64,000 nt of DNA from Aquanectria penicillioides (taxonomy: Eukaryota > Ascomycota > Sordariomycetes > Hypocreales > Nectriaceae): contig PYIU01000001.1 of the NCBI GenBank assembly GCA_003415625.1, positions 5,762,635 to 5,826,634 of the forward strand. The letters run 5' to 3'. Position numbers and translations under genes: made by a program. The notes below the pieces were generated by a model. That model did no database searches. It was not told the DNA's origin and saw only the letters and a list, made by a program, of their open reading frames with translations. Shown here piece after piece: positions 1 through 13,286 of the stretch (its first letter is position 1; each line of letters begins with the position of its first letter).

Positions 1-1916
1 GCCCATTCTGACTGTTTTGTCTACCAACGGGGCAATCGTTGCCCTAGGAGAAAATATTGATCGACAGTCTACAGTCATAACGGGTATGCGCGCCCGTGGC
101 TTCAAAGCATGGAAGACATTATGGGGTTTGGGTGCACAGCTACCAATACCAGACGCGAGCTCGGAAGACGGCTATCGAAGCATGAATGAACGGATTCAAT
201 CGTTTTCGTGGGCAAAGGAAATATCTGTAGGGAGAAGCCTTCTTGCGTACTGCAACGATGCAGAGGAGATTGCCATCATGAGCATTCAACTCTTTTCGCG
301 GCCGAAACCCTCTGAGCCGATGACCGAGGAGACCCTATGGGATATCCAAGAACTTGCTCGCTTCGACGGACGCGGGCTGCATACCAAGGAGGATGTTAGT
401 GAATCGCCATTTGACCTGTCCCTTTTCCGGCGAGGGTTCGCTAATTTGATTAGGCTACAGATATCACAGACCCAGACTTTGTGCCCCATGGTAGTGCCTT
501 TTCGTTGAAATGGAGCCCCTGGTTTGCGACCCCAGAAGGAAAGGTAGCCATTCTGGCTTATGTCGCCAAGAATCATGTTGGATTTCGTCGTGTTACAATC
601 CATGGAGATTGGGCCAGGGGCGAAATACCTCAAGTGGAGGTTGAGGAGAAGGATGTAACGACAATATGCACATTCCTATCAACCGATGCCTTTATCGAGT
701 GGGAAGCTAGTGTAAGTTGAATCGTTTTGAAGTTGTTGATCATGGCTAATGAGGCATAGATTTGCGTAGAGAATGGTAAACCAGTGGCCAAGGGTGTCAT
801 CTGTACGCCATTTGATGTGAAGTCATTCCAGGTCTCTCTCTTTGATACCCCTACGTCATCTTCAGAGCCGCATTACATGTGGGAATGCTCGACTACATAT
901 GCAGAAGACGAGGAAAGTACATCGACCAATCCAATCACCGGTATGTACAGATTGCGAATCGATGGTTAGTTTGGTCTAACATTACGCCAAGGTCTCATAA
1001 TGCACCCACGCGACGAATCTACTGGAGCTACAACTCCTTATTATTCCTTGGTTAGACTATCGGCAACGGCGAGCAATCAGGATTGGTATCAGACCAACCT
1101 GCCAGACACGGGGATGAGCCCACCGCAGTGGGCTGGAAAGATCAGGAAGCTTACAACACGTCTCGTATCTCGTGAATCTGCCCTGGAGGGCCTCGATTCT
1201 GACACTGACGAGTCCGATGACGAGATGATGGAGGAAGATGGGTCAAAATTACGAGTGCACCACTCAAGGTTCCGCATCTGGGGCATGGCTGCCTCGCCAG
1301 GTGGCGGCTCAACAGCGGTACTGGTGTCACAGTTCAACACGCAACATCCCGAGCGCCGGGCCATCTCGAAGCTGATTTTTGGATGGCGAGAGTCCATGGA
1401 CAATCGGGACCAAAGGCCATTGATGCCTTCAGAAGGTTTGACGACAGAGGGTCAGTTGTGGGAGTGGATGTATGGCGGTGGCCCAGAAGTACCGGGAACG
1501 ACTACAGAGACCAAGGCGAACGCGGGACTGGGCGATTCACCGCTGCGGGAGCAGTTCAAGAGTGCTGTTTTGAACCAGCTTTGTGTGTTTTGCGATGCCA
1601 TGCTGCAGCCAGAGGGTGATGACATGAGATGTATAAATGGGCATACATTCGGTAAGTCTGGTCGGAAGCTTGGATTCTTTTTCCCAAGGTGGCCTGTTTC
1701 GTGGTGCATGAGACTAACGATTTCATAGCTCGATGTGCGTCAACAGGATTGGCCATCATGGGACCTGACATATCACGCATCTGTGCGGTTTGCGAGCTGC
1801 GATGCCTGAAGGTGTCTGAGCTGGAGAGGATCGCAGAGGAGTACATTGGATCCGGGACCAAGGTCGAATCGTCTGGCGAAGCCTGCGGCGGATGCGGGGG
1901 CAAGTTTGTAGCATGA
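1..1916 (+). CDS. TFIIIC subunit with C-terminal zinc-binding domain (5' partial)
   Basis: The gene enters from the left edge, so its N-terminus is missing; about 559 residues are visible. Exons that keep one frame are 2-394, 454-711, 760-940, 992-1651 and 1729-1916, separated by GT-AG introns of 48-77 bp. The C-terminal end has paired Cys motifs: CVFCDAML with a following C-INGHTF-ARC, then CAVCELRC and CGGCGGKF. This arrangement, followed almost at once by the stop, matches the zinc-finger end of the TFIIIC 90 kDa/Sfc9-type subunit (zf-TFIIIC, after a TFIIIC_delta beta-propeller-like region). Known role: part of the RNA polymerase III factor that binds tRNA and 5S gene promoters in the nucleus. 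A short acidic stretch (DSDTDESDDEMMEEDG) lies in exon 4. Family assignment rests on the zinc region; the upstream part is too diverged for me to recognise alone. Confidence 0.72.
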
Positions 1917-2841
1917 AGAAGAGAAAAAATGAAAACAAAGAAGACGGAAGAAAGAAGAAAAAAAGCCCGTGTGTGCACTGTGCATGCATATAGTTTGCGT
2001 TGTGCGCGCTCACCATCAAACGCCAGGCTACCGAGTTCCGGTCGACATGCGGTTCCGCGGATAGAACGATGACCCACGGATACGGATGTCCTCCAGATGG
2101 GGGACGCCGGCAGCGCTGGGAAAGTTGGCCAACTAGTGAGTACCTAGTGACAAGGTCCGTGACCAGCTCGCTTCTCGATTTATCAAACTGGAGCCGCTTC
2201 GTTTCGCTCTTCATGGATGCGTAGTTAGTTTATCGAACCCCGCTGGAGGGGGCGCAATTGGCAAACACAGGGTTGCAACGGCGAGGACCCGCGCGGCAAA
2301 GCAGCCAATGGAAGACAACGCCGTCAGCCCAGCCAGCCAACTCGCCCCGGGGGGAGGGGCTCGCAACAGAGGCATGTGCAGGCAAGCGAATCCCAGCAGA
2401 CAAGGCGGCGGGTTCGTGCGGTTTTGGGTGGTTTTGGGTGGTTTAGGCGGCTTAGGCTCTGTCCTAGGCGCTGAGCCTCCCGTGGGAGAACTACGATGCT
2501 AGCGCTTTTTGATGACTTGCAACGACTCCAATAGCGGCGCCCCGGAGCAAACAAAGCAGAACCACCCCTCCGGCGGCAACCCTGTCGAACCCTGCCGAGT
2601 GCGCCTCACGCTGCATTCACCTTCATCTTTGTGTAAAACTCGCCTCCCGCATCCCTCATCCTTCACCCCCTCTGCCTCCCGCCTCGTGCTCTCTCTCTCT
2701 CTCTCCGCGCTCCCCTCAGATTCAGCTCGCGGGGCCTCGCGGTCACCCCCCCCCCCCCCTGGACGCCGCTGGTAATCATCCCGTCTCATCGATAGTTACA
2801 AGCGGCAAGGCATTCATTCACTCGTTGGCCCGCAGCCCCTC
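1917..2841. other. Intergenic, 0.9 kb
   Basis: This lies between the TFIIIC subunit stop and the BTB gene start, both on the plus strand. I see no coding signal. It contains a G-rich stretch near 2400-2460, a CT run near 2691-2703 and a C14 run at 2746-2759, about 80 bases before the ATG. The pyrimidine-rich part is typical of fungal promoters and leaders and probably serves the BTB gene. Confidence 0.6.
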
Positions 2842-4249
2842 ATGCCTGCTACCCGCGCTGACGCCGTTTCCAAGGCGGACAAGGATTCCTTTTCAGAGTG
2901 AGTCGGATCCCGCTTCAGCCGGAATACACCCAAGTCCTGCTCTTGCTCCGTGTTGCTCCATTTTGGTGCTTGCCTGGTAGCTGACCGTTGCTCCCCTCGC
3001 GTTGCCGTTGTTTTATAGATCCCTCGCTTCAAAGCCATTTCTCTTTGTCATTGGCGAGGAGAAGAAGGAGTTTCATATCCACAAGGAACTCATCGGCCAG
3101 TTGTCTCCCGCCCTCAATGCACTTGTCAATGGACGTATGAAGGAGGCCCAGGAGGGTCGCGTCGAGTGGTCGGACTTGGACGTCGATACTTTTGTGCGTT
3201 TCGCAAAGTTTGCCTACTCGCGTGACTACACCGAGGCCGAGCCCGACATCTTGGCGCCGCCACAGCCGGAAAATGTTCAACCCATGGCCGCCGAAGCTCA
3301 AGCTGCCCAGGCACTACAACAGGGTCTTCCGGGCTCGCTGCCTGGCGTTGTAGATCTGACCAATCACCATGATGACGAAGCTTCGTCTGGGAGTGAGGAG
3401 GACGATGTGGATGATGACGAGCCCTCCTCGACCTCCATCAGCGATGAGGGCAGCGACGAAGAGGACGAAGAGGATGATGAAGAGGATGACGATGACATGG
3501 ACGATGAAGATGAAGAGGACGAAGACGAAGACGAAGATGACATTGACAGGGACGTCGACAATGAACGACGGGACTTTGATCAAGGTTACAGACAGCTTCC
3601 CAGATCACCCACTCAGGTATCATCGACATTGTCCAACAGCCTCACAAACCCACAACACGACTTTGCCAAGCTTCCCTTCTCCCTCAGAAGCTACATTGAC
3701 TGCTGGGAGGAGCACCTTCGCAACATGCTCTTGACCCAGGGGCACATGACCAGAGACGCCGAGCCGCCCACTAAGCGCCGCCTGCTCAACAATGGCAAGT
3801 GTCGCTTCGCCTCCAGCGCCAACCTCAAGTACGAGGCCATGCGCCGCTTCGTCCAGTTGGACATTGCCCATCCCACCGATAGATGGGGGCCACGGCCCAA
3901 CGTCGACCCCTACGAGTCATATCACCCGGTCTTCGTCAGCCACGCCCGCCTCTACGTCCTCGCCGATAAATACGGCGTCGAACCACTAAAGGTTCTCACT
4001 CTGCACCGCCTCCACATCGCCCTCACCCGCTTCACCATATTCCCCGACCGCATCCCGGATCTGGTGGCTCTCGTGTACGTCATCTACAATAACACCGTCG
4101 AGGACGACATGGCCCGCAAGATGGTGGCCCAGTTCTTCTGCTGCGTCGCCGAGCACGTAAAGGGCTGCGACGAGTTCCGCGCTGCGCTGCGCACCGAGGG
4201 AGAATTCGCCGATGACTTGTTCCAGGAGATGACCGGTCGACTCCTTTGA
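2842..4249 (+). CDS. BTB/POZ domain protein with acidic linker
   Basis: I chose the ATG at 2842 because exon 2842-2897 splices in frame over a 121 bp intron (2898-3018, GTGAGT...TATAG) to exon 3019-4249, giving about 428 residues. After a short N-terminus the sequence SKPFLFVIGEEKKEFHIHKE begins a BTB/POZ fold of roughly residues 24-95 (conserved I/LHK core, then FxxFxxFAYSRDY). A very acidic run of Asp/Glu follows (about residues 145-200, DNA 3390-3560), then a basic and Pro-containing region and a helical C-terminal part with YVLADKYGVEPLK, the usual tail of fungal BTB proteins. BTB domains dimerise and often act as Cul3 adaptors; no partner domain such as Kelch is visible, so the specific role is unknown. 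The acidic tract may bind basic proteins, but that is only inference. Confidence 0.85.
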
Positions 4250-6393
4250 GCAATGGCGAGACAAGACGAAAGAAGAAGAAAATCACGAAGAAACACGCAT
4301 GACGAGGGAAACAAAAAGAAAAGCCTGGCGTTGGGGATACATACATGACTGGATTTCGAAGGGGGAGAGTGATGCAGTGAAGACTGGGGATATTAATGGC
4401 TTTGATTTGTCTGCTATTGCAGAGAAACGGCACTCATGGTCACTCGAACGGACCGGTAAGATATGCCATACTATACATATACAGCCTAGTAATCTTCGCC
4501 CGTAGAACAATGCATCTCTACCACCACTGGTAGCCGATTTCCCAAGAGTGAATACGAGTTCCTGTGTGGTCTTTGCATGAATCGTGGTGATCATGTGGGT
4601 ACTTGATACCAGCAGTATTTTTCCTCGTCACACCGTTAGTTGCACATGATTGGGCGTTGCAATTGTCGAACTCAGCTATGGATCAAATGCAGTCAGGTCC
4701 GACCCCAAGCTGACTCTGGCAATATGTTACAGGGCAGTTGGTTTAAAACGCGGCTGAAGCAATTTGAGGCCCGTTCACGCCAACCACAATGGCTGCTCGA
4801 GGTGTCTGCTCATCCTATTTGGTCCTGCGAGCACAATAAAACAAGTCAAACGAATGGCGCATGCAAGGTCCTGGCCAACAAGGGAACTACAGGAAGCCTT
4901 GATCGAAAGATTTAGACGCTTCTTCCTTCACGCCTCCTGGCCTGGACAGTTACTTGACAAGGTCTCGTTCGGCACAGACTCTTTGGTGCCGTTGTGGCCC
5001 GAGGAAGTCAGTCTACCGTCCATCGCTCTCACGTACATTGTCTGGTTGATGGATGATAGGGTCCACTGCCAGACCGTTTAGTATTTGTCCTCATTCGGGG
5101 AACCAACGCAGGAACCAGCATTTTAGCGTGCTTAGGATATTGCTTACGACTTCCTCCAAGTCGAGCCGCGGCGGGTCGGGGCTCACATCCATGGCCCTTG
5201 CAAACGCAAGCAATCCACAGGGCGCCTGGGCTGTGGGTGTGAAAAAGCCTGTAGTCTGAGCAGCCGTCGTCAAAGGTCTGATTGGGCCTGTTGTTTTACA
5301 CGCGGAGTTCGTCGAGCTCGCGTCTCTCAGTGTGCACCGACCCGACAAACATGGTGAGGGTGAGAACAGGGCTAGAAAATATGCAAAATAGCCTCAGTGT
5401 CAACAAAGGTTGCGGAATCGGTTGCCAGTTTCAAAATATGCCGAAGATGTTGTTGTCCCAGGGAATATGGAATCAAGCGAAACGCGGCTCTTCTACTGTT
5501 TAAGAATCCATGATTGACGTCTCTCAGCCCTCGGATTACTTCAACAAACCTGCCCAGATTCACGACACCCATAGCTGCCAGTGTTGAGCACCACCTCAAT
5601 CACGCCCTCCTTATACCGAGCCACACAATAAATAGTATCTTAAAACGAAAAACACAATGGCTTCGGTATGCATTCCATCATACTACATTGAGCGGGAGCC
5701 TGCAAGCATACATCACATCAATCACATCACTTAGGGGCAAGAAAGAAAGGGGGCAATCAGGGCATCGAGCATCTCATCCTCATTTCCTAATTTTCTCATC
5801 AAAATTTCTAAATCTTAGCCTCTCAGGGCCATCTTGCCACTCAAGAAGGCTCTCCTATGCTCCTCCCCACATCCAACGACATCGAACCAGCCGTGGAGAA
5901 CTAAATGCAAAAGTTTCAAAGCGTAAATACACATTAGCGACTAGCGCAACTCCCATATCGGGACATTGTCTGCAGCAAGAGTCGTATTCTTGTGTCCTCC
6001 CGCAAAGCCCAACGGCGTTTGGGGATGCTCCTCCAGGTCGCTCCGAAGGAGAGAAATAAGGCGCCAAATTACTTGGCGGGAAAATATGCCGCCAGGGATA
6101 TGTGAAAGTATATAGACATGGAAAGAAGAGAAAAGAAAAGGGAAAAAAAGGCCCATGAAATGGCCACAGATAATGAAAAAAAAGAATTGTCGAGTGAGTG
6201 ACTAGAAGGTTGAAAAGACTTATGTGTTGAAAATCATCCCCAAATATCGTTCAGGATCATGAGCAGGCCATGATGCCCTTGTCCTATCTTTGGTATCGCA
6301 GAACGCCGGCCCTTTTATTCCGTTTCCCTATTGACTCCCTCTAAGGCAAATTGTCAGATGCTAAATCAGACAAACTGAGCGTCTTTAGATCGC
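4250..6393. other. Intergenic, 2.1 kb between convergent genes
   Basis: The BTB gene (+) and the SH3 gene (-) converge here, so both 3' UTRs and terminators should lie within it. Open frames of 60-180 codons occur, but none has recognisable protein character or consistent splice signals. I see no repeat array or RNA gene. Confidence 0.55.
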
Positions 6394-8631
6394 TTAGTAG
6401 GCCTGGCCAGGCACTGGCTTCCTGCCAACGGGGCCACTAGGAGGGCCTTGAGCGGGAGCCTGATTGGGGTTCATGGGGCTTGGGCCCGGGGGAGTAGGTC
6501 GACGGATCATGGCGTTGGGGCTCTGCGAGCGAGGACCAGGAGATTGAGAGCGAGGGCCCGGGCTCATGGGGCGACCGGCAGGAGGGCCCTGCCGAGGTCC
6601 GGGGGATTGAGAACGAGGTCCGGGGCTCATTGGGCGGCCGGCTGGGTGGCCAGGACCGTTCATAGGACGGCCCATGGGGGATTGAGATCGACCACCGTTG
6701 GGGGTCATTGGGCGGCCCATGGGAGACTGTCGGCCACCGTTGGGGGTCATAGGGCGACCAGCAGGCGAGGCAGGACGGCCTTGGGGAGTCATAGGACGCT
6801 GTCCAGGGCCAGGAGGTCCCATTGGTCCTCGTGGAGGTCCAGGGCGAGGAGCGCCCTGGGGAGGGCCCTGAGGACGAGGCTTAACAGGACGGGTAGAGAG
6901 GCAAGTCCGGGGAACAACACCCTGTCGGGATCGGTCCAGTCGAATGCAAAGAGCCTATGTGACGATTAGTAAAGATCAATGAAAATAGGATAATTATCTG
7001 AATACTCACCCAACCATCGTCGTACTCGTGGAGCAGGCGCACAAGGTCACCGGCTTTCAGTTCCAGCTCATCATCAAGAGTAGGCTTGAAGTCGAGCTGG
7101 ACACGGTGGACAGCAGAGTTGGTGGGTCCTCCAGCAGCAGCAATAGCAGCGGCGCTGGTGGAATGGGCTTCAGGAGCACCAGGAGCAGCAGAAGACATGC
7201 TGAATTCGGTGCCAGAGGGGCTAGCGGGAACAGGGGCCATAGGAGGGTTCGGCAGAGTGAGGTCAAGCTTCTTGGGGCCGTCCTTGCGCATCGACGTCTT
7301 ACGGGTGAGCGCGGCAGCGGCAGCGGCTCCAGCGGCAGCTCCGGCCGCGACTGGCAAGTCACTGGCGTTCACAGGAGCATCGACAGGAGGAACGGTTGGA
7401 GCAAAGGAGGAAACGGGAGAGACAGAGCGAGCAGACTGTTGCTCGGGAATAGGGCTAGGGGCCGTGCTGCGGGCATGAATGCTCTCCTCAATGACGGGAG
7501 TAGGGACACGTTCAGCCTGGACACCGAAGGGGTTTGAAGGGTCGGCGCTTTGAGCGGTAGTTGGGCGTTCCCATGCGCTGGCTCCAGGGGCACGGCTTGT
7601 CGTCGCACCACCAGCGGCGGTGGGAGCCGCAAGAGCCATGGCAGCACCCTTGCTGTTGCGCTTCTCCAGGCTCCAGCCGTTGGGAAGGAACTGGGTGACA
7701 GGTCGGAGGCTGATGCGGGGAGCCTTCGGATCAGCTCGAGGAGTGGTGGCAACGGCGCCAGCGAAAACACCACCGTCCATGGGGCCGTGGAGCTTCTCAT
7801 CTTCAGCCGCCTGTCTCTCGCGCTCCATCTGCTTGCGGCGACGAGAGAAAAGAAGGAACACGATCAAACCGACCATGAAGATGCCACCCAAAACACCGAA
7901 AGCAATTCCAGCCTTGGTTCCAGTACTAGAGCCGCCACTAGATGAAGCGTCGGAGGTTGCGCTGGAGCTCGAGGCAGCCGTGGTGGAAATGCTAGCGGCT
8001 GAATCGACAGTGGTGGACATGGAAGCTTGGTCGGTAGCCTGAGCCAAGACGGTATCAACCGAGTCGGTGTCGGTAGGATCAGTGATGGCAGACGGGATAG
8101 TGCTGCTTTCCGAGGTGGAGGTAGTTTGAGCCTTGCCTGACTTGGTGGTCGATGTTGCCTTGGTCTCCGACTTAGAATCCTGCTTGGTGGTCTTCACTTC
8201 CTCCTTTGAAGTCGACTTTTGGTCGGCCTTGGCGGTGCTTGTTGCCTTGGTCGTGCTAGTAGTTTTGGCGGAAGACTTGTCCTTGGAAGAGTCGGAATTG
8301 CCGTCGTTGCTATCATCACTACTGGTGGTCTTGGTGGCTTGAGTATTTCCAACAGTCGAATAACCACCAACCTTTCCGTCAAAGGTGGCTGACGCAGTTA
8401 CATACACGGTTTTGATAACGGCTATTCGCAAAGGTTAGCTCTGGCCAGGGGTAGTCACAATTCAGAGGTGAGCGGGAATTGACTCCTTCGCTTGTCAGGG
8501 TTTGCGCTGGGGAAATGCTCACCATCTCGCCCATCGAGGTGGGGCTCGGCACCCTCAAGAGCTACAGCCAACTCGCTGACTTGCTGATCCAGGTCAGCCC
8601 TGCGGTGCATGCGCCAGTGTGAGAAACGCAT
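6394..8631 (-). CDS. Single-pass membrane protein with SH3 domain and Pro-rich repeat tail
   Basis: Three exons read on the minus strand: 8631-8523, 8421-7010 and 6954-6394, with introns of 101 and 55 bp, giving about 693 residues. Order: a short N-terminus without a clear signal peptide; a Ser/Thr/Lys-rich, probably extracellular stalk to about residue 207; one transmembrane helix near 208-228 (GIAFGVLGGIFMVGLIVFLL) followed by SRRRK; a cytoplasmic linker; an SH3 domain near 475-527 (VQLDFKP, DELELKAGDLV, EYDDGW, then QGVVPRTCL), split by the last intron; and a Pro/Gly/Arg-rich tail with repeated GRPMTPNGG and GRPMSPGPRSQSPGP units. The architecture resembles fungal Fus1-like or cell-surface sensor proteins acting in polarity, but I cannot assign a name. 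ATG 8631 has A at -3; ATG 8610 is an alternative start. Confidence 0.82.
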
Positions 8632-9234
8632 TCTGAAAAAGGCAAAGAGTCGCAACGTAGAACTCTAGCGATTGGCAAAGTCGAGAGTCGACGAAATAAG
8701 AACCCTTTCGTCGCTTTGGCGCTGGGATATATCGGACTGGTATCGCTGGAAACCGAGAGGCTGGTTGACAGGTCAACTGGAATGAATGGCGATAAACCAG
8801 AGGCCGGGTTGCATGAAGGAATGCGAATAACTGTCGAAGCCAGAAGCGCAGTGCTCAGAGAGGCGGCGGCAGTGTCTCAGTCGAGAACCGAAAGTTGTAT
8901 AAACGAAGATATGATGGTCAAAGGGAACGCAACGGAATGGAGTTGGACCAGATGCCAAACAGATAGTAGTGGTGTAGAGAAGGTGAGAGGGTCCGGTGAG
9001 AACAGTACGATCGACCAAGCCGGGATCCGGGAGTAGTAGTTTGGTAAACAGCACACGGCCGGGTGAGTGTGATTCTGCGAAAGGCGCGCCGGGCAAAAAA
9101 CGAGGGAGGGAAACGAATGGACAAACTGAAACGACACGGGCAACGCAAAGGAAGCGACCGCGAGTGACAGTTCGGATGGCGTTGAGAGGGAGATGGAGGG
9201 ATAGAGGGAGGGTTGAAGAGGGAGAGAAAGGTGA

Positions 9235-9255
9235 GGGTGAGGGTAAGGGTGAGGG
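9235..9255 (+). repeat. Four-GGG-tract G-quadruplex-type motif
   Basis: Four GGG runs separated by three-base loops (TGA, TAA, TGA) occur at 9235-9255 within a longer purine-rich tract (about 9170-9300). It lies roughly 600 bp upstream of the SH3 gene ATG on the opposite strand. The pattern fits the standard G-quadruplex consensus; whether it folds or regulates anything is unknown. Confidence 0.6.
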
Positions 9256-12200
9256 TGGTGGTGAACGGGCGAGAGGGAGAAGGAAGGGAAACGACTGAAG
9301 GAGTGGAGGAAGGAAGGGCCCCGGCGCGGATTGGGTTGGGGCTAGGAAGGTTGCTAGCTTGACCTAGACGGACAGTGTGGTGTGGGAGTGGGAGTGGGCA
9401 AACACCACCAGGTGACAATGGGCACTACCAACGCTATGTAATCGGCACAAACGACAGTAGAGCGCTCCATTTCGCAGCAATAGCGTCGATAGGGCGACGC
9501 CAGCTAGTTACCAGGGAGCCCAGCCGGGAGGGCTTCCAAGCCAGACGCAGAGCATCATCCCCTGGTTAGCCCCAGAAAGACAGCATCTCAAGGTACCATC
9601 GGGCGGAACCATAGGCAGAGGGGTACCCGCGAGCCTGTGTCGAAGCGCCGTGTCTAGTCGTATCCAGCTGTGAGCCAGGTGGCTCCAGATGTGCGCATCG
9701 CTCTGTGCACTGCCGCCAACCCAAGGCCATGGCATGTCCCCAGCGATGCATGCTTTCGCTCCACTTCCCTACCTACTCCTACTCCTCTCTTCCCCCCCCC
9801 CCCAGTCCAGACCAGGCAAGGGGAGGGAAGAGAATGCGCGTGTTTGCCCGGGCCAATCCCAGGCAGACGGCATGGTGTCTTGGGCAAAGAGGGGCCCTTG
9901 TGGGGGGCAACAAAGAGGTTGTGAAATGAGGCATTGACGGAGACAATGAAAAGCCTCCCCCCCCCCCATGCCCCAATAGCCATACCCATTCCATTCCGCC
10001 CTGCAGCGCAGCATAGCACATAATTGCACTCAGATGAAGATCAGCAGAGACATAAAGTCGAGTGATGGTGCTCGGTGATGCAGGTACAGACAAGGAAAAG
10101 CGTCGTGAGCCAAACAGGGGTTTTGCAAGCATGTCCCGGACCACTACCAGGGACGGCGGCTTTATGATTGGCCTGTTTCACGCCTTTTGTGAAATTGGCT
10201 TAGCCAGGAACCGTTGAGGCCCTCTGCGACTCTGAGCAATGACGATGCCTGGCAGCGCGAATCAATGCCCCCTGGATGGATGATGGATGGATGGTTTTTT
10301 TTTGTTTTGTTTTTTTTCGCTCTTCCACTCCCGCTCTCACTGCTACTCTATCCACCTACCTATTCCTCACCCACAGGCGAGAACATGCCCTCCCTCGCCT
10401 CCAGGTTTTTTTTCTCCTTCCATCCAACACCTGCCCAGGCTCCTGGTCGATTCTCAAGTGTGGACTACATTCAGAAACACGTGCATGGTCCCCTTGCACG
10501 TGTCGGGATATGTGTCTCACCCATCCCGCAAACCTCTCGACCTTTCGCCCCTACCAAATGTAACCCAGTGTTTGTTTCCGTTCGTTGCCTGTGTGGCACT
10601 GAGAGCTCGTTCAACCCTGAACCTGGCGCCACTTTTGGTCGAAATTATCCCACGATCCTGCCAGCTTCCCAGCAGCTTCCCAGTCGCTCTCCCACCCGTC
10701 CAGCCAGCCTTGCATTGGCTATCGAATGTCTGCGTAGCACTACGTGCGTGCGCCGTATCGTAGCCTCCATCCTCAAGCCCAAAACCCCCTAGCCTGCCTG
10801 TATCAGTCGAGTCCGACGAGGTCGAGGCGCACCATCACCATGCTCGCCCAGTCGCCACGAACTATCCATAACCTTGCTCGGCCGCTATCGACAACAGCCC
10901 CAGCCACGATGGTTGACTGCTGCGTCGCGTGGGAGTTAACTAGCATCACGGCTGGCCGTCCCTTGCCCTTGTGGCCCAAGCTCAACCCGTTTGCTCAGCT
11001 GCCAACTCCTCAAGGATCCGTCCTGTTGCTCTGTCAGAATGGAGCCATGCCGTATTCCCTGCGTCATACCTGTACGTATGTGCAAAGCATGGCATGCAAA
11101 GCCGTCCCGAAGCCTTGGGGCCTTTGGGCCTCTCCTGTCCTGTCATTCCCGGCGCGCGAACAAACATGTCGTTCCTTTGTTTGTTTCCGTATGGATACAG
11201 CCCATCACCATTCAACCTGCATCTGCAGCACCAATCTCCAGCGCCGTCATTTTGCATGCATGGCTTCCGCCACAGCGTCTAATTAAAATGTTGGTCGCCT
11301 TCAGTTAATCGCCATGTTCATCTTAAAATGTGCAAAATGGCCTCACCAGGGCCCTCTCAGCCGCAATCTTCCACCTGCCGAGTACGCTGCCCCAGCCTCA
11401 AATGGCTTGCTTGCCTTAGGCCTCTGGGCCAAATCCCATCCCTCTGAAATCCTCAAACAACGCTCCGGCTCTTCCATCCCCGGAAAATTCGCCCAAGGCT
11501 TACCGCCTCGGGATTGACGCCACTTTCGCTCTCTTCATGGCTCCCGAGCTAGTCAGGGTTTTGAAACACCAACCCACGCCGATCTTCCCCTCCCACATAG
11601 CGTCATCCACCCGGCGCCCCATGCCGAAATGAGGACAGCTCCAGCTGGGCCTCGGTGGCGGCCACGCCGTACTGTGGAATTTCCGCACCCTTCCGTGGGC
11701 TCGACCGGGCGTTTTTGTTGGCGATAACCGAGGCGTGCCTTGGCCACCGGGCCTCGATCGACAGACCCAATCTTGCAGCAGCTTCTGCTGTTTCGTTTTC
11801 TGCAGTTTGGCGCCCAATTACAAAAAGTTTGCTGCACCGGGCGACCGAGTGTGAAATCATCCCCAAATCGTCTCGGTGCTAGTCCCATGTGTATGTAGTA
11901 TGCGAATCTGGTGAGGGGCCAAGCCTAGATGGGCTTTATGAGCTTGCACGCACATGGCGTTCGTCTCTCATTCATCCCAAATGCTTAGCCCCAAACAGGC
12001 TCACGACACGTTCTGCTGGCACCGCGTTTACACCATTAATCAAACACCCAGGAACCCAGGAATGCTCTTCGCTAGCCGCCTTGACCATGTCGACCCGTGT
12101 GGATCACCCGTGCCAACAATCCAATTGTTTCAACTTGAGTGCTGTTGGGCAACCAAAGACAGCTCGCCCGCTTCCTTCTCTCATTCACCAACGTACATGT

Positions 12201-13286
12201 AGGTTGGGCCAAGATATTGCACCTCCAACTATCAACGCCGGTGTTTCGGTCGTCTATGAACGAGGCTTCCTAGAGAACATGTCAGGCAGGGGGGACACGA
12301 CTGCGAATGCATCCAAGGTCTGCAAGGAGGCCTCGGAAAGAACAAATCGAACAAATTGACTAATTCCCGGCTGCCCAACAGGCTCATCTCGGATGCGTCT
12401 CGTCTTGCAAGCCGGGGCGGCGTGTTTCCCTTTGGCCTCGGCCCAGGACTCATTTCACCTGTGCCGGCTGCCTCTGAAACCCTGAAATGCTTGAATCCCC
12501 TATGTTCATCTCATCTCATAGTCTTGGTGCTGCATACGAGTGTAAACATGTCAATAATAAACTGTAGCCGGTGCGATAACTTAAGCAGGGAGCGGCCATT
12601 TAATATGCCTGAGACCTCGTGTTCAGCCACATCTGCATATGAGACACTTGACCAACTGAGAGTGCTGAGACAGTGGAATCTCCCTCAAGATGTCTTGATG
12701 CCACTTCCGCATTACCGGCCGGCTTGTTATATTTTTGGAAGCTAAATCTGAATCATAACATTTCGCTCTTACCCTAGGTCGCCAGGTAGCCTCAAAAGCA
12801 ACACCATATTGATCTGATCGATGCAGCCAGGTTTCTCGCATCCTCTAGGTAACAGCATCTGTTTACTTAGCACGTATCAGCTTCATTGCTCGTAGGTAAT
12901 AAAAAGAAACGTCAACAACAAAATATTATGATTCATTTTTTTCCCTTGCTCAGCGGCTCAACGAGGTTGTCGCAGCATCAGGTCTAGTCATTTGATAGTT
13001 ACAAGGATTTGGGTCGTACCTTGGAGCAGCCCCTTACTACAAACCCACGGGAAGCCTTCTCATGTCAGAGGCTCGCTGTTGTCTCCTCCATTGAAGATTG
13101 GACATAGTTTTTGTTCGTGCTCTCGCATTTCACCTTCTAGGCCCCTCTTTTTTCGACACATCAATAGGTGCGGGTGCGAGAAATTTCAACGCTTATTCGC
13201 CACTTTCCGGCGATGCTCAACACTTGTTGCATAGACGCCATCCCCAGACACCTTATTAAGGTCACTATCGCCACAAACAACAGTGT

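Noticed and set aside
6448..8042. Long plus-strand frames (6448-6969, 7028-7537, 7550-7945, 7620-8042) opposite the SH3 gene
   Set aside because: They are antisense shadows of a GC-rich, Pro/Ala/Ser-rich coding exon; their sequences are low-complexity Arg/Gly/Ser.
10214..11308. Open frames of 160-192 codons
   Set aside because: Three overlapping frames read the same CT-rich DNA, with Pro/Ser/Leu-rich output and no domain, splice or codon evidence.
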